A stretch of 64,000 nucleotides of DNA from Archangium violaceum (lineage in GTDB: Bacteria; Myxococcota; Myxococcia; Myxococcales; Myxococcaceae). The notes beneath the pieces are model-generated. The model worked only from the letters and a program-made list of their open reading frames with translations, did not search any database and was not told the origin of the DNA. Below are positions 40,629 through 49,026 of this stretch, piece by piece; within the stretch, counting starts at the first letter, position 1, and each line of letters opens with the position of its first letter. Location: NCBI RefSeq assembly GCF_016859125.1, contig NZ_CP069338.1, positions 12,279,501 through 12,343,500 on the forward strand, in the 5' to 3' direction. The position numbers and the translations under genes were made by a program.

Positions 40629-41909
40629 CTAGGAATACTTCGCCTGACCCTTCAGGAATTCAATCGTCTTTTCTTCACGGAGTCGAAGGCTCAACCCCTG
40701 ACGCTCTTCCGGGCCCTTGAAGTACGTGCGGACGACGGAGACGGCCTGGTTGGCCTCCTTGGCCAGCTCCTCGATCTTCTTCTCCACGTCCTCGTCGGAG
40801 ACCTGGATGTTCTCCTTCTGGGCAATGGCCTCGATGAGGAGCGCGCCCTTCACTTCCTTGATGGCCTCCTCACGCAGGTCCTCGCGCAGCCGGTTGAAGT
40901 CCAGGTTGAGCTGGCGGGGATCCATTCCCATGCGGGCCATGGCGCGCAGCCGGTTCTCCAGCATGTTGTCGATGGTGCGGTCCACCATGCCGCGGGGAAC
41001 CTCGAAGGCGTTGCGCTCGATGAGGCCCTTGAGGATGGCGTCGCGCTCCTCGCCCTGGGCCTTGTTGCGCTTGCCCGTCTCCAGGTCCGCGCGGACCTTG
41101 GCGCGCAGCTCCTCGAGCGTCTGGGCCTCGCCGCTCTCCTTGGCGAACTCGTCGTTGAGCTCGGGGACAACCTTCTTCTTCAGTCCCTTGACGGTGAACT
41201 TGAAGCGGGCCGTCTTGCCCTTGACGTCCTCGACCCGGTAGTCGGCCGGGAAGGTGTAGTCGACTTCCTTGGTCTCGCCGACCTTGGCGCCCTCGAGCGC
41301 GGCCACGTTGGACTCCACCAGCTCGCCGGGGGCCAGCTCCACCGTCACGCCCTCGGCCTTGCTGCCGGGGAACTCCTTGTCGTCCACGGTGGCCACGTAA
41401 TCCACCGTGGCGAAGTCGCCCATCTGGGCCGTGTCACGGCCCTCCACGGGCTCCAGCCGGGCCATGCCCTGACGCAGCTGCTCCAGGCGGTCGTCCACCT
41501 CCTTGTCCTCGACCTGGGTCTCGGAGCGGGTGAGCGGCAGGCCCTGGTAGTCCTTGGCCTCCACCTTGGGCTTCACCTCGACGCGGGCCTCGAAGGAGAA
41601 GGGGGCGTCGGCCTTGAGGCCCGAGTTGTTGGTCACCTGGGGAGGAGCCACCGCCTCCAGCTTGTGCTCCCGGACGGCCTCCATCCAGGCGCTCTGCATC
41701 ACGCGCTGGATGACCTCGTCCTCCACCTGCTCCCGGTAGCGCTGCTCGAGGAGCCGGCGGGGAACCTTGCCCTGCCGGAAGCCGGGCATTTTCACCTGCT
41801 TGCCAAGGGCCGAATACGCACGCGTCAATTCCTCGGCCACGCGGGCGTTCTCGACCTCAATGGAGAGCTTCTTCTCGATGGGAGAGAGCTCCTCGACCTG
41901 GACCTTCAT
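40629..41909 (-). CDS. tig: trigger factor
   Basis: A 426-residue ribosome-bound chaperone. The ribosome-binding signature GFRQGKVP lies near residue 42, the FKBP-type prolyl isomerase domain is about 155-240, and the rest is the helical C-terminal chaperone domain. GAGG lies 6 nt before the ATG at 41909; 36 residues upstream in frame are not conserved. It heads the tig-clpP-clpX gene order common in bacteria. Confidence 0.95.
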   Translation of the reverse strand: MKVQVEELSPIEKKLSIEVENARVAEELTRAYSALGKQVKMPGFRQGKVPRRLLEQRYREQVEDEVIQRVMQSAWMEAVREHKLEAVAPPQVTNNSGLKADAPFSFEARVEVKPKVEAKDYQGLPLTRSETQVEDKEVDDRLEQLRQGMARLEPVEGRDTAQMGDFATVDYVATVDDKEFPGSKAEGVTVELAPGELVESNVAALEGAKVGETKEVDYTFPADYRVEDVKGKTARFKFTVKGLKKKVVPELNDEFAKESGEAQTLEELRAKVRADLETGKRNKAQGEERDAILKGLIERNAFEVPRGMVDRTIDNMLENRLRAMARMGMDPRQLNLDFNRLREDLREEAIKEVKGALLIEAIAQKENIQVSDEDVEKKIEELAKEANQAVSVVRTYFKGPEERQGLSLRLREEKTIEFLKGQAKYS

Positions 41910-42033
41910 GGGATGCCTCGCTCGCGCCGGGCGCACCGTGGACGCCGGCGTGTCGGTTGGGTGAAGACGTGAAAATGTGGGACGTGCGCCTTTAGGAGAT
42001 AGGTCCTGTCCGGTCAACGCGAAATGGCCGGAA

Positions 42034-42115
42034 TGGGCGAGGAGGGACTCGAACCCTCACACCTTGCGGTACCAGATCCTAAGTCTGGCGCGTCTACCAG
42101 TTTCGCCACCCGCCC
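42034..42115 (-). tRNA. tRNA-Leu(TAG)
   Basis: The 82-nt cloverleaf has a GGGCGGG/CTCGCCC acceptor stem with A as discriminator, anticodon stem CCAGA/TCTGG with loop CTTAGGA, a long variable arm and a normal T-arm. CCA is not encoded. It lies 124 nt upstream of tig on the same strand. Confidence 0.95.
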
Positions 42116-42176
42116 GGGCACACGGCGTGCGTTCTACCTCGAAACCGGAGTCCGGCACACGCGAATCCAGGACCCC

Positions 42177-42218
42177 AAAAAGGAACCGGGGCTCCCTCAT
42201 TGCTGAAGGAGCCCCGGT
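42177..42218 (-). terminator. rho-independent terminator after tRNA-Lys
   Basis: ACCGGGGCTCC and its complement GGAGCCCCGGT form an 11-bp perfect stem with a 12-nt loop; on the minus strand TCCTTTTT follows. It starts 3 nt after the tRNA-Lys gene, so tRNA-Leu further downstream needs its own promoter. Confidence 0.8.
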
Positions 42219-42220
42219 GT

Positions 42221-42293
42221 TGAGAGCGGAGGGAATCGAACCCACAACCTATGGATTAAGAGTCCATTGCTCTACCAATTGAGCTACGCTCCC
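42221..42293 (-). tRNA. tRNA-Lys(CTT)
   Basis: A 73-nt tRNA with acceptor GGGAGCG/CGCTCTC, anticodon stem ATGGA/TCCAT with loop CTCTTAA, and T-loop GTTCGATT. Discriminator is A; CCA is not encoded. Confidence 0.95.
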
Positions 42294-42562
42294 GACTCTT
42301 GTGCGCCGTCGCGGCTTCGTCACCGCGCGTCGACGGGGACGGCTTGTACGAGGCCTCGCCGTCCACGTCAAATGCTTTTTTTCGCGTAGCCGCGCAACCC
42401 CTCTGAACCCCCGCTGACGCGCCCGCCTGCCCTCCGGGCTAGCCTGGACGGATGTTCAGTCCGGGGGATGCCAACGCGATCCGTCCAGGGTTGAATCAAC
42501 CCCGAGGTGCGGGCGGACGGAGGTCGTCCGCCCTTTTCGAAGGCGGAGAACAGAGCAGCGGC

Positions 42563-43735
42563 ATGGAAGCACACAACAAGGCGGAAACAGCGTCGGGCCA
42601 GTGGAGCTCCGAGCGCGTGGAACTCATCAAGCGGACCATCTGCCCCAAGGGCATCGGGGAAGACGAGTTCGCCCTCTTCATCGAGCAGTGCAAACGCTCC
42701 GGGTTGGATCCGCTGCTGAAGGAGGCCTTCTGCGTGGCCCGCCGGCAGAACGCGGGCAACCGGGAGAGACCCAACTGGGTGACTCGCTACGAGTTCCAGC
42801 CCTCGGAAGCGGGGATGCTGGCGCGCGCGGAGCGCTTCCCGGACTTCAAGGGCATCCAGGCGAGCGCGGTGTACGCCGAGGATGAGATCATCGTGGACCA
42901 GGGCAAGGGCGAGGTGGTGCACCGCTTCAACCCGGCCAAGCGCAAGGGCAGCCTGGTGGGGGCCTGGGCGCGAGTGGTGCGCGAGGGCAAGCTGCCCGTG
43001 GTGGTGTGGCTGGACTTCGCGGGCTACGTCCAGCAGACGCCGCTGTGGGCCAAGATTCCCACGACGATGATCGAGAAGTGCGCGCGCGTGGCGGCGCTGC
43101 GCAAGGCGTACCCCGAGGCCTTCGGCGGCCTGTACGTGCGCGAGGAGATGCCGGCCGAGGAGTTCGAGCCGCAGCCGGAGCCCGCGCCCTCCACGGGGCA
43201 CGGTGGCTACGAGGTGCTCGGCGCGCGTCCCGGCCCGGTGAAGGCGTCCTTCCCTCCCCTGCCCACGGCACCTCGTGAGGCTCGCGAGGAGAAGGAGCCC
43301 GCGCCGGCGCAGATGCACGCCCAGGAGACGCCCCGGGACTCCGTGCGTGAACCGGAGCCGGCCGCGGAGTCCGTGAAGGCGCGGCCCGCGACCCGGTCCG
43401 CCAAGGAAGTGCGCGAGCCCGCGGCCAAGGAGCCCGTGGCCAAGGCCAAGGAGCCCGTGGTCAAGGAGACCGCTCCGGCCCCCGAGCCGGCCCCCGAGGC
43501 CCCGGCGAAGCTGAAGAGCTCGTCCGTGGTGGTGGCCTTCGGTCCGCACAAGGGCAAGACGGCCTCGGAGCTCGGCGACGAGGAGTTGGCAGAGACGATC
43601 GACCTGGCTCACGAGAAGCTGATGGAGCAGCCCAAGGCGAAGTGGGCCCGGCCGATGCGCGAGAACCTCGCGGCGCTCGAGACCGAGGCCGAGCTGCGCT
43701 GCCGCGTCCCCGCGGCGGACGGAGCCAAGGCCTAG
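42563..43735 (+). CDS. Bet/RecT-family single-strand annealing protein with C-terminal extra domain
   Basis: A 390-residue protein. Residues about 15-205 match the phage Bet/RecT annealase (ERVELIKRTICPKG, DEFALFIEQCKRSGLDP, and WAKIPTTMIEKCARVAALRKA), which anneals complementary single strands in homologous recombination. A 120-residue Pro/Ala/Glu/Lys-rich linker follows. The last 65 residues contain VVAFGPHKGKTASELGDEEL, similar to the FGxxKGK motif of DUF3820-type and exonuclease-associated domains. The ATG at 42563 matches family starts. No exonuclease or SSB partner is adjacent. The gene lies among tRNA genes next to a decayed island, suggesting a phage origin, but codon use is host-like. 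Confidence 0.88.
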   Translation: MEAHNKAETASGQWSSERVELIKRTICPKGIGEDEFALFIEQCKRSGLDPLLKEAFCVARRQNAGNRERPNWVTRYEFQPSEAGMLARAERFPDFKGIQASAVYAEDEIIVDQGKGEVVHRFNPAKRKGSLVGAWARVVREGKLPVVVWLDFAGYVQQTPLWAKIPTTMIEKCARVAALRKAYPEAFGGLYVREEMPAEEFEPQPEPAPSTGHGGYEVLGARPGPVKASFPPLPTAPREAREEKEPAPAQMHAQETPRDSVREPEPAAESVKARPATRSAKEVREPAAKEPVAKAKEPVVKETAPAPEPAPEAPAKLKSSSVVVAFGPHKGKTASELGDEELAETIDLAHEKLMEQPKAKWARPMRENLAALETEAELRCRVPAADGAKA

Positions 43736-43793
43736 TCAGGACGGGAGGAAGAAGTCCCCGGCGCGGCGGCACCCTCGAGAGGGGGTGCTGCTG

Positions 43794-43867
43794 CGCGCCC
43801 GGAGGGACTTGAACCCCCAACCCTTGGCTTCGAAGGCCAATGCTCTATCCAGTTGAGCTACGGGCGC
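43794..43867 (-). tRNA. tRNA-Arg(TCG)
   Basis: A 74-nt tRNA with acceptor GCGCCCG/CGGGCGC, anticodon stem TTGGC/GCCAA with loop CTTCGAA, and discriminator G. It is 22 nt downstream of tRNA-His on the same strand. Confidence 0.95.
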
Positions 43868-43889
43868 AGAAAGCGGGGGATTCAGAGAG

Positions 43890-43964
43890 GGCGGCCAACC
43901 GGGATCGAACCGGTAACCTCAGGAGTCACAGTCCTGCGCTCTAACCAGTTGAGCTATGGCCGCC
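43890..43964 (-). tRNA. tRNA-His(GTG)
   Basis: A 75-nt tRNA with acceptor GCGGCCA/TGGCCGC plus the histidine-specific extra G(-1) paired with C73. The anticodon stem CAGGA/TCCTG carries loop CTGTGAC. Confidence 0.96.
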
Positions 43965-44049
43965 GTTACGTCGAACAACCGCGCTGAAACGTGGCGGCTT
44001 CCCTACCGTGGAAACCGTTACGGTTCAAGCCCTTTGTCACAGCGGAGCC

Positions 44050-44098
44050 TGGTACGCCAGGCGGACTCGAACCCGCGGCCCTCGGCTCAGGAGGCGGA
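44050..44098 (-). pseudogene. tRNA-Arg 3'-half remnant (possible att site)
   Basis: On the minus strand this reads from the anticodon loop (CTCCTGA, anticodon triplet CCT) through the T-arm to acceptor CTGGCGT, discriminator A and an encoded CCA. About 40 of 48 bases match the 3' half of the tRNA-Arg(TCT) at 54604-54677. One base is missing in the T-stem, and the 5' half of the tRNA is absent, so it cannot fold. Such halves are typical attachment-site duplications. Confidence 0.7.
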
Positions 44099-44222
44099 GG
44101 GGTGAATCCTCCAACGGTCAGCAGGCCTTCGTAAACGCCCGTAACCACTGAGACTCCGACTGCTGGCTCCTTCCAACATCCACCCCCGTCTCCAGAGGTC
44201 TACCAAGGTTCTTGCTGCCTCC

Positions 44223-44408
44223 TTGCCGCAAGATGTGGCATCGGGCCCTGGAGCGAGGCTCCTCACCGTCCGGGAGGTGGCCGCCCGGCTGTCGGTCTGT
44301 ACCGCGACCGTCTACTCGCACTGTTCACGTGGGCTACTTCGACTCATCCGCGAGGCAGGGGCCCTCCGCATCGGCCCGGCGAGCGTGGAGGCGTTCATCA
44401 CGGCTGGT
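44223..44408 (+). pseudogene. excisionase-like HTH gene fragment
   Basis: About 62 residues remain, with LLTVREVAARLSVCTATVY, a turn, then LRIGPASVEAFI: the helix-turn-helix of MerR-like excisionases found beside integrases in phages and integrative elements. The frame then runs into antisense of a glucose dehydrogenase fragment at about 44410, so the 3' end is lost and no integrase follows. The TTG start at 44223 is tentative. Position next to the tRNA half supports an integrative element. Confidence 0.65.
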
Positions 44409-44411
44409 CTG

Positions 44412-44584
44412 TCCCGGAGGCGCCTGGCCATACGGGCCCTGGACGATTTCGACGTCCGTGCCGCACACCCCGATGGGATGGCCTGTGTCTGGACGAGCAC
44501 CGGGCCGACCTCGCGCGGCGGCTCTGGCACATCCTCGAGGCGCGCCGACTGGAGCTGGCCGGGCTGGACGATGAGGGCGCGCAT
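44412..44584 (-). pseudogene. N-terminal fragment of zinc glucose dehydrogenase-like gene
   Basis: The start is intact, with GAGGAG before ATG and then MRALIVQPGQL and LEDVPEP. Around 44476 a frameshift moves the coding frame; GVCGTDVEIVQGPYGQAPPG, with the conserved Cys-Gly-x-Asp, continues in the next frame. Only about 58 of an expected 350 residues remain before the sequence abuts the opposite-strand excisionase fragment. It resembles glucose 1-dehydrogenase-type zinc alcohol dehydrogenases. Confidence 0.7.
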
Positions 44585-44630
44585 GGGCGTCTCCTCGCTT
44601 CACGTCCCGGGGCGTTCGGCCGCCGGGGTG

Positions 44631-44897
44631 GAAGGAGCACGCGAGGAAGGCGCCATCGCCGGGGGGAAGCCCATCCACGTTGCCCGGGTCCCCGGTCGCG
44701 TAGCGCAGCACGAAGCCGTCGCGCAACAGCTCGTGCTCGATGGCCGCCACGGTGCCCCGCACGCCCAGGAGGGCCGCGAAGCACGCGCCCGAGTCGAAGC
44801 GCGGAAAGCAGAGCCAGTCCAGCGAGCCATCACGCCCCACCAGGCCCACGGTCTGAGTATCTCCAATCAGGGCGTAGTCTTCGATTCGCAGTGGCAT
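44631..44897 (-). pseudogene. internally deleted GH15 glucoamylase/trehalase-like gene
   Basis: The first 45 residues (MPLRIEDYALIGDTQTVGLV, then DGSLDWLCFPRFDSGACFAALLG) are the N-terminus of bacterial GH15 enzymes. They are joined directly to a C-terminal segment (HELLRDGFVLRY and DGLPPGDGAFLACSF), so about 400 residues, including the catalytic domain, are deleted in frame. The last 80 or so residues are also missing. It precedes the glucose dehydrogenase fragment, suggesting a former sugar-metabolism operon. Confidence 0.7.
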
Positions 44898-45157
44898 ACC
44901 CGCTCGTCAGGGAGGCGCCGTGGAGCCGGACATGTGCTCTGGCCCGCCAGGCGAGCAAGTAGCGCCGGGGTTCCTTCCCTGGCCGCCTGCCTCGAAGTGT
45001 CCGCCGGAAGTGGGCCTCGAACCCGAAGACAGTACCTACCTTGTGCCCCATCACACCCGAAGCACCACCCCGAGATTCCGCCTTCCTTGGAGCGGGAGAC
45101 CCATCCCCATCTTCGGAGGTACCGCATCGACATGAGCGGGTTCGAGCCGCGCGACTG
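44898..45157. other. no gene seen
   Basis: This 260-bp stretch inside the island holds no supported coding sequence, RNA or repeat. It is the gap between the glycoside hydrolase and glycosyltransferase remnants. Confidence 0.5.
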
Positions 45158-45346
45158 GCTGGGGATGCGCAGGCAGCGCGCCATGGCGAGCAGCCGCCGC
45201 TTGCGCGCGCTCCCGAGTGGCCCGAGGAAGCGCCGCCACGGGTCCAACCGCGGGTGCAGGGTGTCGCGGAAATACTGCTCGTGCGCGGGATAGGGGAACA
45301 CCTGCCCGCCGATGAACAGCGGCATGTCCGCGCGGCGGGCCGCAGC
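45158..45346 (-). pseudogene. GT4-type glycosyltransferase fragment
   Basis: About 62 residues containing PLFIGGQVFPYPAHEQYF, RLDPWRRFLGPLG and KRRLLAMARCLRIPS. This matches the stretch before the donor-binding EX7E motif in GT4 glycosyltransferases. Both the N-terminal half and the following ETSSLVAMEAL region are missing. There is no plausible start. It lies 3' of the intact 283-residue gene. Confidence 0.6.
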
Positions 45347-45380
45347 CGCGAGAGGAGGCTCGCGGGGAATTCCCGGCCGC

Positions 45381-46232
45381 TCACCCATGCACCACCGGGC
45401 TCTCGGAACCAGGAGGCTCTTGGGGCACGGGAAGCCCCACGAGGGAGTAGAGCGTAAGGCGGTGCCGCTCCCAGTGCTCGCGCACGCACTCCTCCGCGGG
45501 CCTGTCGTAGTAGCGCCAGGGGAAGCGCCTGGCGTTGAGGCCGCAGAAGTGGGCGCCGCGGCGGCCGAGCTGGGGCAGGTGCGGTGGGAAGGGCGAGCAG
45601 ATGCTCACCTCCTCCACCCTCACCACGTGGGCCGGCCGCTGACGCGAGAGGGCCGCCACCTGCATGCCCTGCTCATCCAGCTCCGAGGAGAGGATGCCGG
45701 GCGTCTGCTCCAGCACCTCGCGCAGCGCCACCTCCAGATCGAAGCCCGGCGGCAGGCCGCGGATGCCCAGGTTGCGCGGCTCGGGCCCGCCGAGCGGGGC
45801 GAAGCGGCCGAAACAGGCGCGCACGTCCTCCGCCATCAGACAGGCGGCGTCCTTCTCCTCGGCGAGCCACCGCCCCATCCCCACCGGCAGGTCCCAAAGG
45901 ATGCAGTCATTGTCGAGCGAGAGCTCGTGCCGGTCCGGGAAGACGCGTAACGGGGCGAGCTTCCAGCCCACGCCCTCCGCCATTCCCGCGTCGAAACGCT
46001 CGCGGAGGAACGCGGGCACCTGCGCCGACGCGTCCATCCACTCCACCTCATCCGGCACGGGGCCGGTGAGCGCACGCGCCCGCTCGAGCGGGATGGAGTT
46101 GACGCACACCGCGTAGCAGGCCGTGCGCCCCCACAGCCACCAGGCCCCCCAGATGGAGAGGCGGAGCGCCTCGAAGCCCCGCTCGCTCACGTCGCCGATC
46201 GTCCACCGCACACCGAGCCTGCTCCACCTCAT
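45381..46232 (-). CDS. conserved protein of unknown function, glycosyltransferase-like DxD
   Basis: A 283-residue protein. Visible features are VNSIPLERARAL near residue 45, WKLAPLRVFPDRHELSLDNDCILWDLP near 90-115 (an Asp-Asn-Asp that could bind a metal-nucleotide sugar), GIRGLPPGFD and ELDEQGMQVAALS. I recall similar proteins in myxobacteria only as hypothetical ones. GAGG lies before the ATG at 46232; an ATG six codons upstream is possible. It is intact although both neighbours are broken. A nucleotide-diphospho-sugar transferase-like fold is a guess. Confidence 0.7.
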   Translation of the reverse strand: MRWSRLGVRWTIGDVSERGFEALRLSIWGAWWLWGRTACYAVCVNSIPLERARALTGPVPDEVEWMDASAQVPAFLRERFDAGMAEGVGWKLAPLRVFPDRHELSLDNDCILWDLPVGMGRWLAEEKDAACLMAEDVRACFGRFAPLGGPEPRNLGIRGLPPGFDLEVALREVLEQTPGILSSELDEQGMQVAALSRQRPAHVVRVEEVSICSPFPPHLPQLGRRGAHFCGLNARRFPWRYYDRPAEECVREHWERHRLTLYSLVGLPVPQEPPGSESPVVHG

Positions 46233-46552
46233 GCCGCGCCTCGCCGCCATCCAAAGCCGTGGGACCGCACACGCAAGAGGAGACAGCGCCTGCCTTGGAC
46301 ACTCGTGCGTCTGGCGCTCCCTCCTGGTTGCCCACCCGGAAGGTAGGTTCGGGAAGATGACCGCGCAAGTCATGCTCCCCGCGAGAGGAAACGCATCCCA
46401 CCGCTGACAGCACCTTTTGAGATGATCCGCCTGCTCTGGCGCGTCGGCTCGTGGTCGGAACTCAGCGGTGTCACAAGAGCGCTGGAGCGATTGTGACCCC
46501 GGCCTGGTCGCCTTTGCCCTGCCTGGCCGCGACATCAAGGCCACGATTCCCG

Positions 46553-46837
46553 CTCACACCAACAGTGGCCTCCTCCGCCTTCGAGGCAGGCCACAACACG
46601 CCACCGGACGGGCGCTTTGGCCATGAGTGGTTCACCTGGGCACCCTGTAGCTATCCGTTTGACCTGACGCTCCAGCCGGCCGCGACCGTGCCCTGCGGCC
46701 GGACCCGGGCTGGACTGCCCGTCGGCCTTCACATCGTCGCTCCCTATCTCCGAGACGATCTCGTGCGCAGGGGGGCGCGGGCCTTCGAAAGCACCCGGCC
46801 CTGGCCGTCGATCGCGGAGCCGCGTCCCCTCGCCTGA
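46553..46837 (+). pseudogene. amidase C-terminal fragment
   Basis: About 94 residues: LTPTVASSAFEAGHNTPPDG, then SYPFDLTLQPAATVPCG and AGLPVGLHIVAP, ending ARAFESTRPW. This is the C-terminus of amidase-signature (GatA-like) enzymes. The catalytic Ser-Ser-Lys part is upstream and absent, and no start or ribosome site is seen. The normal stop is kept. Confidence 0.7.
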
Positions 46838-46923
46838 ACAGTGCGTACCTTCTCCCGCGTGCGCGGGCGCTTCAGCTTGAGCAACTGAACCTACACCTTC
46901 GTGAAGCACGGAGGACACCCAGC

Positions 46924-47242
46924 ATGGCCGAGCAACGGGAAGTACAGCAGACGCGGACGGCAGCCGATTCACGCGAGGAGCGGCGCCGCCAGCGCAGCGA
47001 GATGCGCCAGTCGCAGACGTACAAGTCGTTCCTGAAGTACCTTCAGGACGTGGGCCCGTTCCAGAACGAGCAGGCCGCCGAGAACGCGGCGGTGTCGGTG
47101 CTCTGTGGGCTCCGAGCAGCGCATCTTCGGCGAGGAGGCGCGCGACATGGAGGCGCAGTTGCCCCAGAAGCTGCGCGAGCTGCTGGTGCGCTGCGATCGC
47201 CACGAGGCAGGCCCGCCCCCCAACAAGTTCGGCCGCGACGAA
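46924..47242 (+). pseudogene. DUF2267 gene with frameshift and lost 3' end
   Basis: An intact start (MAEQREVQQTRTAADS) leads to SQTYKSFLKYLQDVGPFQNE. Near 47100 the frame shifts and the family sequence continues as SEQRIFGEEARDMEAQLPQK and LRELLVRCDRHEAGPP. It stops abruptly near 47242, 12 bp from the stop of the convergent outer-membrane gene. About 105 of 140 residues are represented. Confidence 0.7.
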
Positions 47243-47254
47243 CGCCGCGCGAAG

Positions 47255-47866
47255 TCAGAAACGGGCACCCAGGTTGACGCTGGCGCCGATCTGATCGGCG
47301 CCACGGCCTCCGTCCACGTCGCCAAGGGCGGGCGTCCGGAGCAGGAAGTGGTAGGTACCGCGGGCGCCGAGGAGCAACGAGGGACCCACCTCCCCCAACA
47401 CCGCCACCCGGGCCAACGGAATCCGGACGTCGAAACCAGCACCGACCGGCGCCTTGGCGAGGGCGCCGTCCTGGAGCACCCCAGGACCGCCCTCGCGTGC
47501 CCGCACGTCGCGGTGGGAGACGGCGAGACCGCCGAGCGCGTACGGCTCGAACCGGCCCAACCGCGGGCCGACCTTCACCACGGCCTGGGCGCCATTCTCG
47601 AGGACCTGGTCCTGCACCGGTGAGAGGGCCTCATCCGTGCGGTAGATGGCCCCCTGATAGGAGAGCTCGACACCGAGCGCGGGCCAGGGCGCGAGCCCCA
47701 GGAGCACGCCCCACTGAGCACCCGCCGTGGTCACCGCCGCCGCCTCCCCTGGAAACGTGAGGACCCCCCCCTGACTCTGGACCTCGAGCTCGAGGGCCGC
47801 CGCCGTCCGAGACGTCAGGAGCAGAAGTCCCGTCACCGTCACCGTCATCATCACGCGCGCTCTCAT
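47255..47866 (-). CDS. outer-membrane beta-barrel protein
   Basis: A 203-residue exported protein. The signal peptide ends near SRTAAALE. Alternating hydrophobic strands with glycine and aromatic residues follow, and the protein ends in Phe (NLGARF), the usual outer-membrane barrel signature. An ATG six codons upstream (47884) is possible. Size suggests an eight-stranded barrel. No function is known; it is one of the intact genes in the island. Confidence 0.75.
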   Translation of the reverse strand: MRARVMMTVTVTGLLLLTSRTAAALELEVQSQGGVLTFPGEAAAVTTAGAQWGVLLGLAPWPALGVELSYQGAIYRTDEALSPVQDQVLENGAQAVVKVGPRLGRFEPYALGGLAVSHRDVRAREGGPGVLQDGALAKAPVGAGFDVRIPLARVAVLGEVGPSLLLGARGTYHFLLRTPALGDVDGGRGADQIGASVNLGARF

Positions 47867-48011
47867 GCCCAAGAACATCACCATGTCGCGGCGTGCGGGC
47901 AAGAACGCACCACTCCTGGATGAGCTAGCCGGCCACCGAAATGCTCGCACGCAAGGTCCTCGCGCAGCCCGACCTGGAATTGCCAGGGGGGTGCCGTCTC
48001 CAGCTTGAGCA

Positions 48012-48122
48012 TGGCCGGATGTGGTCGGGCGCCGCGTGCTTGCCGCCCTGCTGAAGACAGTACGTCACCGTCCGCGGGCACACGGCCGCGCATGACATGC
48101 AGTTGCTGATACAGCCCTTCAT
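48012..48122 (-). pseudogene. N-terminal fragment of a four-helix-bundle copper-binding protein
   Basis: About 37 residues: MKGCISNCMSCAAVC, then TVTYCLQQGGKHAAPDHIR. This matches the first helices of the Csp-like/DUF326 copper-storage family, with its regular CxxxC spacing. After DHIR the frame is lost and the later Cys-rich helices are missing. Confidence 0.65.
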
Positions 48123-48764
48123 CTGCTCGGAGAGCTGGATGCCGCCAGGCGGCAGGAAGGGCTGAACCGAGGACTTCCGCGGCTCCACCTGCCCCCGGCG
48201 GGCGCGGCGCGCGTCGAGGCCTCGCGCAACGCCCAGCTCGTCTCGGTGGATGCCATGCGCGTCGTGGTCGGCCTCTTCAACCGGGATGCGGACGGGCTGC
48301 CCCTCGGGGACAGGCGCGCGCGGCTGATGCGCGAGGCCTTCGCCGGGCAAGCCCGCGCGCTCGGAGGGCTCGTCCCCCCTCGGCGCTCACCCTCCTGCCG
48401 CGTGCACCGCGCTTCGGGTACCGCGAGCGGCGGCGCACCCGTCCGGCCCCTGCGCCTCTCCGCCCCCCAGTCGCTCGAGGTGGTGGCCCACCTCGTGGCG
48501 GCCGATGTGCACGAGGCGCTCGGCCTCGAGGTCCAGGCGCAGCGAGCCCCCGTTTCCGGCATGCCGCCCAATGGGCGCAGTTTCCGCGAAACCATGCGAG
48601 CTCGACCTGGGCCGGCTGACCGAAGTCAGGACCCGGCGCCGGCGCCCCCCCGGCCCGCCGGGCTGGCGTCCGAACCCCTTCCTCCGTGCGGCCACTCGCG
48701 CGGCCAGCATCTAGCTTGAGGAGGGCAGCACCCGAACCACCTCACACTCCACGGGGAGCAGACG
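48123..48764. other. non-coding or decayed stretch
   Basis: This 642-bp region has several overlapping open frames on both strands but none with a recognisable family, start site or typical codon pattern. It probably contains further unrecognised gene remnants. Confidence 0.45.
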
Positions 48765-48908
48765 ATGAACTTCAAACGCGCGAGCAAGAAGGCGCTCAAG
48801 GGGTACGCGGGCCTGAAGACATTTACCGGTGTGACGAAACTGGCCGTGATCGCCGCCGCGGGATTCGGGGCGTACCGGCTCATCCAGAGCCGCAGGAGCG
48901 CCTCCTGA
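48765..48908 (+). CDS. small single-TM basic protein
   Basis: A 47-residue protein with a good ribosome site (GGGAG, 6 nt before ATG). The first 20 residues are basic (MNFKRASKKALKGYAG), followed by a short hydrophobic segment (LAVIAAAGFGAY) and a basic end. It resembles short membrane-anchored stress proteins but no family is assigned. Transcribed toward the DUF4145-like gene. Confidence 0.6.
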   Translation: MNFKRASKKALKGYAGLKTFTGVTKLAVIAAAGFGAYRLIQSRRSAS

Positions 48909-49026
48909 ACGACCGCTCATGAATCGCGTCCGGACCACTTGATGGTTCGGATGTCCGAGCTCCTTCTCGCCGGCCCGGGCGTGCACGAGCGAAAGCGCGT
49001 GCAGCCAGGAAGGACGCGTCATTGAA

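Noticed and set aside
44052-44098. An intact seventh tRNA gene at the island's left end
   Set aside because: The D-arm, the 5' acceptor strand and half of the anticodon stem are missing and the T-stem has a deletion, so it cannot be functional.
44334-44897. One 187-residue minus-strand protein
   Set aside because: Its first half matches GH15 pieces and its last part a glucose dehydrogenase in a shifted frame; it is a chance joining of two pseudogenes.
48387-48710. Minus-strand frame with an HEVGH motif
   Set aside because: The HExxH is isolated in a low-complexity Arg/Gly-rich translation with no signal, start or conserved context, so it is probably chance.
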